Shown here piece after piece: positions 1 through 8,767 of a DNA stretch of 44,587 bases. The stretch is from Verrucomicrobiia bacterium. Its GTDB lineage: Bacteria; Verrucomicrobiota; Verrucomicrobiia; Limisphaerales; UBA8199. Each line of letters opens with the position of its first letter. Within the stretch, counting starts at the first letter, position 1. Below the pieces are notes generated by a model. That model was not told the DNA's origin and searched no databases. It saw nothing but the letters and a program-made list of their open reading frames with translations. A program made the position numbers and the translations under genes. Location of the stretch: contig DASYZB010000146.1 in NCBI GenBank assembly GCA_035946615.1, positions 1 to 44,587 on the forward strand, written 5' to 3'.

Positions 1-1605
1 GGTTGCCCGGAAGGCTTGCTCCGGGACCTGCAATTCGGGAAATTGTGTGGTGATATCCAGCCCGTTCCGGCCATGAATCCTTAGTTCGCCTTCATCCAGG
101 GCGACCATGGCGCGAATGCCATCCCATTTCACTTCGTAAAGATAATCCGTCGAGGCGGGTGGTTTATCGAACGCTCGAGCCAGCATGGGCTGAACGGGGT
201 CGCGCAGCCAATCCAGTTGGGGGGTGTCCACCCGCTCGAGGAGCCACTGGTTTTCTTTTGTGTGATGGATGCGGTATTCGGCATTCAACTCGCGGGATTG
301 CAGGCGGAAATAAAATCCATCCTTTTTCTGTTTGCTGATTTCGTAGCGCCCTTGCGCAAATTTCCACATCATACCGCCGCCGTATTGACCTTTGGGGATG
401 GCCCCTTCGAAATTCACGTATTCCAAAGGGTGATCCTCGACATTAACCGCCAGCCGCAGGATACCCGGCCTGGGTGGCAGACCTTTGGGCACAGCCCAGG
501 ACTTCAGCAGACCGTTTTGTTCCAAGCGCAAATCATAATGCAGGCGGGAGGCATGGTGCCGATGAACTACAAACGCGCTCCCGTCTCCAGCAATTTGAAC
601 CGGCGGCGGCTCCGGTGTTTTATCAAAGCTGCGCTTGCGGGAGTATTGGGAAAGCTGCTGAGGGGTTTTGCGCGTTCGGGCCGGCTTGAGTATTTTCAGC
701 AAGGGTCTGGTGATTTTCTTATCGGTGTGGAGGGGGGTGGCATAAGCGTCGATTACTTCCCAGGGATCGCCGTTTTGCAAGATGCGTTGCGGCACATTGT
801 GAATATCCAATATCTTCGGGTTTTCGACCGAGCCCAATTCTTCCCAAGTCAGCGGGGTGGAAGCCGGTGCGCCGGCGAGTCCGCGCAGGCTGTATGCCGA
901 GATAATGGTTTGCGATTGCCGATTGCGATAAATATCCAGGAGTACTTTGCCTTTTCGGTATTCTTTCTTTATCTGCAAGGTCACGATTGAAGCGTGAGAA
1001 TCCGCAAATGGCTGGGCGACGGCCTTGGCTGCTTCAAAGACCTTTTGGAATTCCCATTTCGGCTCAATCGGGGTGACCACATGCACGCCCTTGCGGCCGG
1101 TGGTCTTTACGAAGGCATGATACCCGAATGGCTCGAGGTGTTCTTTGAATTCGAGCGCCAGTGCGGCAACGTCCTGAAACCTAAAATCCTCCGGCGGATC
1201 GAGGTCATACACGATGTAGTCAGGTGTGTCAAAATGCGGGGCGCGCGCGTGCATTTGGTGCAATTCGATGCAGGCCAGGTTTGCCAGCCAAACAAGCGAA
1301 GCTTCTTCGGTTGCAATAATGTAATCCTTTTTCTCATCCCCGAGTATCACATGGTCCAGCCAATCGGGCGCCCAATTCGGACGGTTCTTTTGAAAGAACG
1401 ATTCTCCATCTATCCCGTCCGGAAACCGCACCAGCGAAAGGGGCCGCCCTTTGACGTGGGCCAGGATTGTGGGCGCAATCTTAAGATAATACTCGACCAA
1501 GTGCGCCTTGACGATGCCCTCGCCCGGGTAAAGAACCTTTGTCAGATTGGACAGTTCCAGTTTCCGTTTCCCGATCTGGGCTATTTGAGAGGAGGGTGGC
1601 GACAT
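1..1605 (-). CDS. ligD: LigD, NHEJ DNA ligase D (3' end cut by the window)
   Basis: Multi-domain enzyme of bacterial non-homologous end joining, which fills in and seals double-strand breaks, normally with Ku. The frame is open from an ATG at 1603-1605 to the window edge (535 codons, no stop). The polymerase/primase domain covers roughly residues 15-270 and has the metal-binding stretch DYIVYDLDPPE near residue 129. A phosphoesterase domain follows at about 335-460, with FVVHRHHASRLHYDLRLE and a VEDHPL motif. The ATP-dependent ligase domain then begins, with EVKWDGIRA, whose Lys (about residue 493) is the expected adenylation site. The order POL-PE-LIG matches mycobacterial LigD and differs from the PE-LIG-POL order of Pseudomonas. 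The remaining ligase and OB domains must lie beyond position 1. It starts 19 bp after the DUF72 gene, so the two are probably co-transcribed. No Ku gene is in the window. Confidence 0.93.
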   Translation of the reverse strand, partial: MSPPSSQIAQIGKRKLELSNLTKVLYPGEGIVKAHLVEYYLKIAPTILAHVKGRPLSLVRFPDGIDGESFFQKNRPNWAPDWLDHVILGDEKKDYIIATEEASLVWLANLACIELHQMHARAPHFDTPDYIVYDLDPPEDFRFQDVAALALEFKEHLEPFGYHAFVKTTGRKGVHVVTPIEPKWEFQKVFEAAKAVAQPFADSHASIVTLQIKKEYRKGKVLLDIYRNRQSQTIISAYSLRGLAGAPASTPLTWEELGSVENPKILDIHNVPQRILQNGDPWEVIDAYATPLHTDKKITRPLLKILKPARTRKTPQQLSQYSRKRSFDKTPEPPPVQIAGDGSAFVVHRHHASRLHYDLRLEQNGLLKSWAVPKGLPPRPGILRLAVNVEDHPLEYVNFEGAIPKGQYGGGMMWKFAQGRYEISKQKKDGFYFRLQSRELNAEYRIHHTKENQWLLERVDTPQLDWLRDPVQPMLARAFDKPPASTDYLYEVKWDGIRAMVALDEGELRIHGRNGLDITTQFPELQVPEQAFRAT

Positions 1606-1624
1606 TGAGAACCAGAGTTTACGA

Positions 1625-2329
1625 TCAATCCAATGCGGTCTGCTCAAGGAACCTCCGGGCCATTTCGGGCCCCTTGCCTTCCTCCTCATGTTTGAAGAAA
1701 ACGAAGGCCTCCCGCCACTGCTGCTGTTTGACTCGTTTGGCCCATGCCTTCAGCGCCGCATCGCCGTAATCAGGACGCCGCAATCGCATGTAACCCCAGT
1801 CCGCCGTTGATACAAAGGGAATCTCCAGGTCATTTTCCGCCTCGGCGATGCAGAGCACGGCCTGATGCTGATGCAATAGATCGAAAATCTCAGGGTCGAA
1901 CCAGGATTGGTGGCGGAACTCGAAAGCGGCCCCCGGTTGGCGCGGCAGCAGCCCCAGAAAATCGCGGAACCGGGGCAAATCCTTCTTTAGGTAGGGGGGC
2001 AACTGAAACAGCAGCGGTCCCAATCGTTCCTTCAGTGCCGCGGCCACTTTGAGCAGATACGCCACTGAATCGCCGGCGTCCTTAAGCCGCTGCATGTGAG
2101 TAATCCGCTGCGGAGCTTTAAGCACAAATTTGAAATCTGAAGGCACTTCGCTCCCCCATGCCTCCAAGACGGATTCCTTGGGCATCCGGTAGAACGTGTT
2201 GTTGATTTCGACAGCTCGAAATCGCGCGCCATAAAAGCGGAGCATTTGCTTTTCAGGCAAGTCCTCTGGGTAAAACGTCCCCTTCCACTCCTTATAAGAG
2301 TAACCGCTGGTGCCGACGTAGAGGTTCAC
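1625..2329 (-). CDS. DUF72 family protein (YecE-like TIM barrel)
   Basis: A 234-residue protein of the DUF72/YecE family, whose biochemical role is not established. The family N-terminus is clear (YVGTSGYSYKEWKGTFYPED), followed by RAVEINNTFYRMP, FVLKAPQRITH and the late barrel strand AAFEFRHQSWF. Length is usual for the family. The start is GTG (2327-2329); no other in-frame start codon lies between it and the upstream stop, and the family N-terminus begins right there. It lies directly upstream of ligD on the same strand with a 19-bp gap. DUF72 genes are often found near DNA-repair genes, but a repair role here would be an inference from position only. Confidence 0.9.
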   Translation of the reverse strand: MNLYVGTSGYSYKEWKGTFYPEDLPEKQMLRFYGARFRAVEINNTFYRMPKESVLEAWGSEVPSDFKFVLKAPQRITHMQRLKDAGDSVAYLLKVAAALKERLGPLLFQLPPYLKKDLPRFRDFLGLLPRQPGAAFEFRHQSWFDPEIFDLLHQHQAVLCIAEAENDLEIPFVSTADWGYMRLRRPDYGDAALKAWAKRVKQQQWREAFVFFKHEEEGKGPEMARRFLEQTALD

Positions 2330-2576
2330 AGGTGTTGATGCCTTTAAAGCCTTGCGTGAGCTCCGGTTATGCCCTGCCTTAATGCGCTGGGGGAACTCAC
2401 CATGCCCAGGAAAATATTACGCCTCGCTCGAATTGTCCACACCAAGTCTATGCTTGCGTGCTTGCGCTCCCGCAATGAGTGCAGATGTAGAAGAGTCAGG
2501 AAGTCAGGAAATTCGGCTTGCACGGCAGCATTTCCCGCCTACTTTAATGGAACAAGAAAACCCAAACAGGAACTGA
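2330..2576. other. Divergent intergenic region (DUF72 / FMN reductase)
   Basis: A 247-bp gap between two divergently oriented genes, so it should hold both promoters. I found no convincing -35/-10 pair and no strong inverted repeat. A 74-codon plus-strand frame (2352-2576) ends against the FMN reductase start, but its translation looks like random sequence and I do not call it. Confidence 0.5.
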
Positions 2577-3143
2577 TTGCTGTACATCCCTATAATCGCC
2601 GGGAGCACGCGCCGTGATCGGCAAAGCATCAAGGTAGCGCGTTTTGTTTTCGCGCGATTGAAGGTGCGCCAGGGAGTTGAGACGGAATTGCTGGACCTGC
2701 TTGACTTCGATTTCCCGATTATGGAGGAACGGCTGCATCGGCGCAGCGACCCACCACCGCGCTTGAGGGAGTTTGGTGAAAAAATTGGCCGCGCCGATTC
2801 GTTCGTCATCGTCACGCCCGAGTACAACAATGGTTATCCCGGCGTTCTCAAGAATGCGCTCGATTACCTGCTTCCCGAGTATGAGCGCAAGCCGGTCGGC
2901 ATTGTGACCGCTTCAGCGGGCGGCTTCGGCGGCATCAATTGCCTGGCACAGCTCCGGTTAGTGACTCTTGGGATGGGCGCTTTCCCAATACCTGAAAACC
3001 TCGCGGTGTCGCATGTTCAAGACAGTTTTCGTGAGGATGGCACCCCAAATGACTCTGCCTATGAAAAACGCGCTGCTGTTTTTCTGGACGAGGTCGTGTG
3101 GTTTGCCGAAGCTATTGCCGACCGCAAAGCCAAAGGGACTTGA
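2577..3143 (+). CDS. NAD(P)H-dependent FMN reductase family flavoprotein
   Basis: A 188-residue flavodoxin-fold protein of the NADPH-dependent FMN reductase/ChrR-like family, which transfers electrons from NAD(P)H via FMN to flavin, quinone or other small acceptors. The phosphate-binding loop is visible near the N-terminus (IIAGSTRRDRQSIKVA), as is the hallmark TPEYNNGYPGVLKNALDYL around residue 80. The C-terminal half matches the family (KPVGIVTASAGGFGGINCLAQLR). The start is TTG at 2577, chosen because the family N-terminus begins there and an AGGA-like ribosome site (ACAGGAAC) lies just upstream. It converges with the pseudogene at 3158. The substrate cannot be read from sequence. Confidence 0.9.
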   Translation: MLYIPIIAGSTRRDRQSIKVARFVFARLKVRQGVETELLDLLDFDFPIMEERLHRRSDPPPRLREFGEKIGRADSFVIVTPEYNNGYPGVLKNALDYLLPEYERKPVGIVTASAGGFGGINCLAQLRLVTLGMGAFPIPENLAVSHVQDSFREDGTPNDSAYEKRAAVFLDEVVWFAEAIADRKAKGT

Positions 3144-3157
3144 GCCTGCTTTGTAAA

Positions 3158-3957
3158 CTATCGCGGCTCCAGGGCCGCTTCCGGAATGAGCTTCGTTATC
3201 GTGACCTCCCGCAGGTAGTACCTGCTGTTATTCGTCGAGTCCGAGTCAAAGGAGAAATGGTACGCCCAACTGCCGACGAATTCGTCATCGGCAATATTCC
3301 ATGTGAGTGTGCGCCATTTGTCTGCGCCCGGACCCGAATTCCACCCGATGCCCTTGCGCCCTGCAGCAGATTCGTATTTCAAGTTAAAGCCGGGGTGATC
3401 GGCAGCCGATATCTTTCGCACGATAGCTCTGATTTGGATGGGGGTGTGGGTATAAGATAGGAAATTCGGATCTACGGCAAATGCGATCCCCGGGGTTTTG
3501 CTGCAGTCGCGAGCGGTGACTCCGTCAACGGTCACCTCCGGGAGCGCATCCGGATTAAGCAGGTGCAGTCCTTTGGCGACTTCAGGCTTATCCATCACAA
3601 TCGAGACGGACGAGGCACTGCTGTAATCGCCGACCCGCTCACGTTGAGCCGATTGGCCGCAGCGGTATTGAGAATTGAATCCATTAGGGACCATCTCCAC
3701 GTTGCCGGAGAGGGTTCGATTTGTTCCCAAGACGGGAAGATCCGGACCCACTTAGCACCGGCAGCGGCCATCTTAGGCATCCAAGCGCCGTAACGGCCCG
3801 AAGCTTCGGCTGAAGAGCCGACGCCAAAGGGGCTGGGGTCGTCAGGGCCGGCAAAAGCCGAAGAATTGGTGGCGATGAGCAGAAGGCACAGCGCATTGAG
3901 AGCTTGTTTTAAAATCCCGCGGGGTCCTTTTTTGCAGCATTGGGTCTTTCGAATCAT
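3158..3957 (-). pseudogene. Broken secreted glycosidase-like gene (frameshift and internal deletion)
   Basis: Two frames each carry half of one protein. From ATG 3955-3957 comes a signal peptide (LNALCLLLIATNSSAFA) and a segment typical of the first strands of a glycosidase TIM barrel (GAWMPKMAAAGAKWVRIFPS, then WEQIEPSPATWRW). This frame runs into a stop at 3595. A second frame, open to a stop at 3158, has a beta-rich C-terminal module (for example WAYHFSFDSDS and YYLREVTITKL) like those following catalytic barrels. The join is near 3630-3645. The catalytic middle, usually several hundred residues, is missing, so this looks like a deletion that also shifted the frame. Glycosidase identity is inferred from the N-terminus only. 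Alternatives are a sequencing error plus an unusually short protein. Confidence 0.6.
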
Positions 3958-4073
3958 GCTTCATCACGAAGCCTGAGAATGCCTGGATTGTCAATGCGGG
4001 GCGGCTCTCAGGACGACGAGGAGAGAAGTCTCGCCATTTTTAAAACAGCTCCGAGACATTCCGGCAGCGGGAT

Positions 4074-5573
4074 CTATCGGGGCTGGCGCTGGGCGATTTG
4101 CTTGGGTTGCTCGATTTCCCAACCGCCGCCCAGAGCTTTATAGATGGCCACAAGACTGGTAGCGGTGCGGGTCTCGCTTTGGGCTAACTGCGCCTCGTCT
4201 TCGAGTTGAGTCCGTTCGGCATCCAGGACCGGAAGAAACTCGGCTATGCCGCTTTCGTAACGCTGGCGAGCCAGGGCCACGGCTTGCGTTGCCGAATCCA
4301 CGGACTGGCGCAGGTACTCACGCCGGGCCTGTTCGCGACCGAAATCAACCAGCGCGTTTTCTGTTTCTTCAAGCGCGGTTAGCACGGTTTTTTGATAAAA
4401 AGCAAGCTCGGCGTCGGCCTGGGCGTGAGAGGCTCGAATCCGGGCGCGCACGTGTCCAAAGTCGAGCGCCGCCCAGGTAATTTGAGGACCGAAGGCGTAG
4501 GAATCTGTCGCGGGTTTGCCGAGCCGGCCAATGGTGTTTGCCGAGAAACCCAGATTCCCATTGAATGTGACGCGCGGGAACAGGTCTGCCGTGGCAATAC
4601 CGATACGGGCGGTGGCTGCAGCCAGCGCGCTTTCCGCCGCGCGAATGTCCGGGCGCCTTCGAAGCAGACTGGCTGGGTCGCCGATGTTAGCCAGGGCCGG
4701 CAACGCGGGAATCGGGGCTGGCTCTGAAAGCTCGGGCGCCAGGGCCTGCGGTTGTTGTCCGGTCAGGACACTGAGCCGGTGAATGGAATGTTTAATCGCC
4801 CCCTCGAGTGATGGGATACTGGCCAGAGTCGAGTTCAACTCCGCCCGGGCACGAGCGGTGTCGAGTTCGGTAGCGCGGCCCGCCTTAAATTTCGCTTCCG
4901 CCACATCCAAGGTCTCTTGCTGGTTGGCGGCGTTGCGGCGCGCAACGGCCAATTGATTCTGTCCACCGCGCAATTCGAAATAATTCCTCGCCAGCTCGGA
5001 AATCATGGTGACCAGCACGTCCTGCCGATTCGCTATGGTTCCGCGCAGTTCGGCATTGCTGGCTTGAATTGAACGCCGGACTCTGCCGAAAATATCCAGT
5101 TCCCATGTAGCATCAAAGCCGACGCTGTAGAGATCGAGTTCGCGTTGGGAGCGGGAGAGAGGGAACGGGGTGGTTTCCTCACTAAAAACGGATTTCGAGT
5201 AACTACCAGTCGCGTTGATGACGGGCAATTCGTCGGCAATGGCGCCCATGCGCAGAGCGCGGGCCGCCTGCACGCGCGCGGTGGCGATGCGCAAATCCTG
5301 GTTGGCGCTGAGCGCGTGCTCCACCAGTCCGTCCAGTTGGGCATCCTTGAACCCGTGCCACCAATCGACCGCGATTCGGCCAGAACTAAGATTAGTCTGC
5401 TCCCCATTGGCGAACCCGGAATCCACCGTGGTTTGAGGTGGATGGAAATTGGGTCCAAACGCGCAACCGCCGAGGGCAAGCGATAAGGAGGCCAGGAGGC
5501 CAAAGGATTTGGAGAACAGAACGCGAAAGGCCGAAAAGTCAGCACGTGGACGAAAGGGTTTCAACTCGTTCAT
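4074..5573 (-). CDS. RND efflux outer-membrane channel lipoprotein (NodT/OprM family)
   Basis: A 499-residue TolC-like channel that carries drugs from the periplasmic adaptor and pump to the exterior. An N-terminal hydrophobic segment ends in a lipobox (LALGGC), so it is a predicted lipoprotein. It is followed by the family opening GPNFHPPQTTV and two outer-membrane-efflux repeats with long alpha-helical stretches. Typical motifs include VDWWHGFKDAQLDGLVEHAL, WELDIFGRVRRSIQ and SLLRRRPDIRAAESALAAA. Length is normal. Its ATG overlaps the pump's TGA by 4 bp (5570-5573), indicating translational coupling. It is the last gene of the TetR-regulated efflux operon. Confidence 0.95.
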   Translation of the reverse strand: MNELKPFRPRADFSAFRVLFSKSFGLLASLSLALGGCAFGPNFHPPQTTVDSGFANGEQTNLSSGRIAVDWWHGFKDAQLDGLVEHALSANQDLRIATARVQAARALRMGAIADELPVINATGSYSKSVFSEETTPFPLSRSQRELDLYSVGFDATWELDIFGRVRRSIQASNAELRGTIANRQDVLVTMISELARNYFELRGGQNQLAVARRNAANQQETLDVAEAKFKAGRATELDTARARAELNSTLASIPSLEGAIKHSIHRLSVLTGQQPQALAPELSEPAPIPALPALANIGDPASLLRRRPDIRAAESALAAATARIGIATADLFPRVTFNGNLGFSANTIGRLGKPATDSYAFGPQITWAALDFGHVRARIRASHAQADAELAFYQKTVLTALEETENALVDFGREQARREYLRQSVDSATQAVALARQRYESGIAEFLPVLDAERTQLEDEAQLAQSETRTATSLVAIYKALGGGWEIEQPKQIAQRQPR

Positions 5574-8500
5574 ATAGCGGGCAGCGTGTTTTCGGGCACG
5601 GTTTGCGTGCTCGATTTGGTTTTGTGTTCCAGGAGGCGGCGGATGGTGACATAAAACACCGGGGTGAGCACTACGCCGAAGAAGGTGACCCCCAGCATTC
5701 CGAAAAAGACAGCAGTCCCGATTGATACCCGCATTTCTGCCCCGGCGCCGTGCGAAAGCATCAGCGGGATGACGCCAAAGGTAAAGGCAAACGATGTCAT
5801 CAGGATTGGACGCAAGCGCAGGCGTGAGGCCTCGATGGCCGCTTCGGTTCTATTGCGGCCAGCATCCTGGAGTTGTTTGGCAAATTCAACGATGAGAATG
5901 GCGTTTTTACAGGCTAATCCCATCAAGACCACTAGTCCAATTTGGGTGAAGAGATTGTTATCGAGCCTGCGAAGCCACACTCCCCCAATAGCGAAGAGCA
6001 GGCACATCGGCACGATGAGAATAATGGCCAGGGGCAGCGACCAGCTTTCGTATTGGGCGGCCAGCACCAGAAACATCATCAGCACACACAACGGGAAGAT
6101 GTAGAGAGCCGTGTTGCCGGCCAGGATTTGCAGGAGGGTTAATTCAGTCCATTCGATGGTCATGCCGCGCGGGAGCACCCGGTCGGCCAGGCTCTTCATG
6201 AGTTGGATAGCGTCGCCGGTGCTCACGCCGGGTGGCGTGCTGCCGGTGATCTCAGCGGTCGGGAACATATTGTAATGGCCAACCAGGACCGGGGCATTGA
6301 TATCCTTGATTTTAACCAGAGTTCCCAATGGCACCATCTCGCCGCGGGCATTGCGTGTCTTGAGGTTCTTTACGTCGTCGGGCCTGGCGCGGAATGGGGC
6401 GTCGGCTTGGGCCGTGACGTGGTACGGGCGGCCATAGAGGGTGAAGTCGTTTACGTAAAGGGAGCCCAGATAAATGGAGAGGGTATCCCACACGGTGTCC
6501 AAGGGCACCTGCATCGACTCGGCCTTGGCCCGATCGACATCGAGATAAACCTGCGGCACACTGGCGCGGAAAGTCGAGAGGGCACCGGAAATCCGCGAGT
6601 CACGGGCGGCGGCGCCGGCCAGTTGGTAGGTGGCTGTCTGTAGCGCGCTGTAGCCGAGATCGCTGCGGTCCTCGACTTGCAATTTGAATCCGCCAAGAAT
6701 TCCAAGCCCGTCCACTGGCGGGGTGCCGAAAACCCCCACATAGGCCTCCTGGATATCGGCTGCTGCGATCGTATGCCTTAGATTATTAATAATTACATCG
6801 GCGGTGAGTCCCTCCTGGACCCGTTCTTCAAATGGACTCAGGCGAATGAACATGCTCGAGGCATTCGCACTGTTGCCCAGCGAAACCAGCGACAGACCGG
6901 CGAACTCGGACACCGCCGCGATACCTTTAGTGTGTTGGACCAAATCCAGCACCCGCTTGCTGACCGCCTCAGTGCGTTGAAGCGAGGCGCCATCGGGAAG
7001 CTGGAGGTAACAAAAAATGCTGCCCTTATCCTGTGAGGGGATGAAGCCGGTGGGCACATGCTGAAAACCGAACCAGGTCAACGCCAGCAAGCCTGCGTAA
7101 AGAACCATGGTAACGCCGCAATGACGCAGCACCCTCGAAAGCGCCCGGACGTACCCAGCCCGCCCGCCCTCGAAAAGGCGGTTGAACCCGCGAAAGAGCC
7201 AATCCACCGAGGCGTGCATGGCGCGTCCGATGAAATCCTTTGGGGCGTGATGAGGCTGGAGCAACAAGGCCGCCAGAGCCGGGCTGAGCGTGAGCGAGTT
7301 GAAGGCGGAGATGAGCGTTGAAACTGCGATAGTTAGGGCAAATTGCTGGTAGAATTTACCCGTGATTCCGCTGATGAACGCTGTGGGGATAAACACCGCG
7401 CTCAGTACCAACGCGATTGCCACGACCGCCCCGCTCACTTCGTCCATCGCCTTGTGGGTTGCGGCAACCGGCGAGAGCCCTTCGGCGATATGGCGCTCGA
7501 CATTCTCGACTACCACGATGGCGTCATCCACAACGATCCCGATCGCCAGCACCAGGCCGAACAAAGAGAGATTATTGATGGAAAATCCAAACGCGGTCAT
7601 CGCCGCAAACGTCCCTATGAGCGAGACGGGAACCGATATCAGGGGGATCAGGGAAGCCCGCCAATTCTGCAGGAACAACACCACAACAAAAACTACCAGG
7701 ATGATTGCAACAATCAGGGTATGAAGGACCGCCCGGATGGATTCCCGGATGAAGGCGGAGGTGTCGTAGGCAATGCGGTAATCGAGGCCATCAGGGAAGT
7801 CCTTCTTCAGCTCGCGCATGGCCGCCTCGATGGCATTGGCCGTCTCAATGGCGTTCGAGCCGGGTTGCTGGAACAGGGCAATCGCTGCAGCCGGCCGTCC
7901 ATCAAGCTTGCTGTCGATGCTGTAATCGTTGGCGGCCAACTCAACACGGGCCACATCACGAAGCCTGGTGATTTGGCCGTCTGGCTGGGCCTTGAGCACG
8001 ATGTCTTCGAATTCAGCGGGTGTGACAAGGCGGCCTTTGGTCCGGACAGCCAGTTGGAAGAGGTTGCCTGGCGGCTGGGGCGCCTGACCAACGAGACCCG
8101 CCGCCACTTCGATATTCTGCCTGCGAATAGCCGAGACAATGTCGCTGGCTGTCAGGCTCCGCGCCGAGGCCTTGTTCGGATCGATCCAAATGCGCATGCA
8201 ATAGTCGCGCGCGCCGAAGATGATCGAATCACCGACGCCCGGCAACCGCGCGAGCACGTCCCGCACGTGGAGGTAGGCGTAATTACTCAAATAAACAGGG
8301 TCGTACTTGCCCGAGGGAGAAATCAGGCTGACCAGCATGGCAATGGTCGGGGAGCGTTTGCGCGTGATCACACCCAACGTTCTCACCTCCTCAGGCAGCC
8401 GCGGCAAGGCGCCATCAACCCGGTTTTGGACCAGCACCTGGGCTGTGTTCGGGTCGGTCCCCACTTTGAACGTCACTGAAAGGCGCATCGACCCATCGCT

Positions 8501-8755
8501 GCTGCATTGTGCCGACATGTAAAGCATGTTCTCGACGCCGTTGATTTGCTCTTCGAGCGGAGTCGCCACCGTATCGGCGACCGTTTCGGCATTGGCCCCG
8601 GGATACGTGGCCTGGACGAAAATAGTTGGGGGCGTGATTTCCGGATACTGGGCGACAGGCAATGTGAACAGGCCGATCACACCCAGCAGAACGATGAAGA
8701 TGGACAAGACCGACGCGAAGACAGGCCGGCGGATGAAGAAATGGGAGAATTTCAC
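5570..8755 (-). CDS. RND multidrug efflux pump, HAE1 family (AcrB/MexF-like)
   Basis: A 1061-residue inner-membrane drug/proton antiporter. It opens with the usual FFIRRPVFASVLSIFIVLLG and has the porter-domain motifs YPEITPPTIFVQATYPGAN and TPLEEQINGVENMLYMS. The TM4 proton-relay Asp pair is present in IGIVVDDAIVVVENVE, and the TM10 Lys in GLACKNAILIVEFAKQL. The two-fold repeat and full family length show an intact gene. It lies 12 bp after the adaptor gene and overlaps the outer-membrane gene by 4 bp. Expression is likely controlled by the TetR repressor at the head of the operon. Substrates cannot be deduced; the family usually exports dyes, detergents and antibiotics. Confidence 0.97.
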   Translation of the reverse strand: MKFSHFFIRRPVFASVLSIFIVLLGVIGLFTLPVAQYPEITPPTIFVQATYPGANAETVADTVATPLEEQINGVENMLYMSAQCSSDGSMRLSVTFKVGTDPNTAQVLVQNRVDGALPRLPEEVRTLGVITRKRSPTIAMLVSLISPSGKYDPVYLSNYAYLHVRDVLARLPGVGDSIIFGARDYCMRIWIDPNKASARSLTASDIVSAIRRQNIEVAAGLVGQAPQPPGNLFQLAVRTKGRLVTPAEFEDIVLKAQPDGQITRLRDVARVELAANDYSIDSKLDGRPAAAIALFQQPGSNAIETANAIEAAMRELKKDFPDGLDYRIAYDTSAFIRESIRAVLHTLIVAIILVVFVVVLFLQNWRASLIPLISVPVSLIGTFAAMTAFGFSINNLSLFGLVLAIGIVVDDAIVVVENVERHIAEGLSPVAATHKAMDEVSGAVVAIALVLSAVFIPTAFISGITGKFYQQFALTIAVSTLISAFNSLTLSPALAALLLQPHHAPKDFIGRAMHASVDWLFRGFNRLFEGGRAGYVRALSRVLRHCGVTMVLYAGLLALTWFGFQHVPTGFIPSQDKGSIFCYLQLPDGASLQRTEAVSKRVLDLVQHTKGIAAVSEFAGLSLVSLGNSANASSMFIRLSPFEERVQEGLTADVIINNLRHTIAAADIQEAYVGVFGTPPVDGLGILGGFKLQVEDRSDLGYSALQTATYQLAGAAARDSRISGALSTFRASVPQVYLDVDRAKAESMQVPLDTVWDTLSIYLGSLYVNDFTLYGRPYHVTAQADAPFRARPDDVKNLKTRNARGEMVPLGTLVKIKDINAPVLVGHYNMFPTAEITGSTPPGVSTGDAIQLMKSLADRVLPRGMTIEWTELTLLQILAGNTALYIFPLCVLMMFLVLAAQYESWSLPLAIILIVPMCLLFAIGGVWLRRLDNNLFTQIGLVVLMGLACKNAILIVEFAKQLQDAGRNRTEAAIEASRLRLRPILMTSFAFTFGVIPLMLSHGAGAEMRVSIGTAVFFGMLGVTFFGVVLTPVFYVTIRRLLEHKTKSSTQTVPENTLPAI

Positions 8756-8767
8756 TGGGGCCTCGCT

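Noticed and set aside
217-1608. Two plus-strand ORFs of 257 and 204 codons (217-990 and 994-1608)
   Set aside because: They run antisense to LigD, whose minus-strand translation shows clear polymerase, phosphoesterase and ligase motifs.
2352-2576. 74-codon plus-strand ORF before the FMN reductase
   Set aside because: No domain, no ribosome site and random-looking composition; the adjoining stop and start are probably chance.
7343-8479. Plus-strand ORF of 378 codons
   Set aside because: Antisense shadow of the RND pump gene; His/Arg/Gln-rich translation without domain character.
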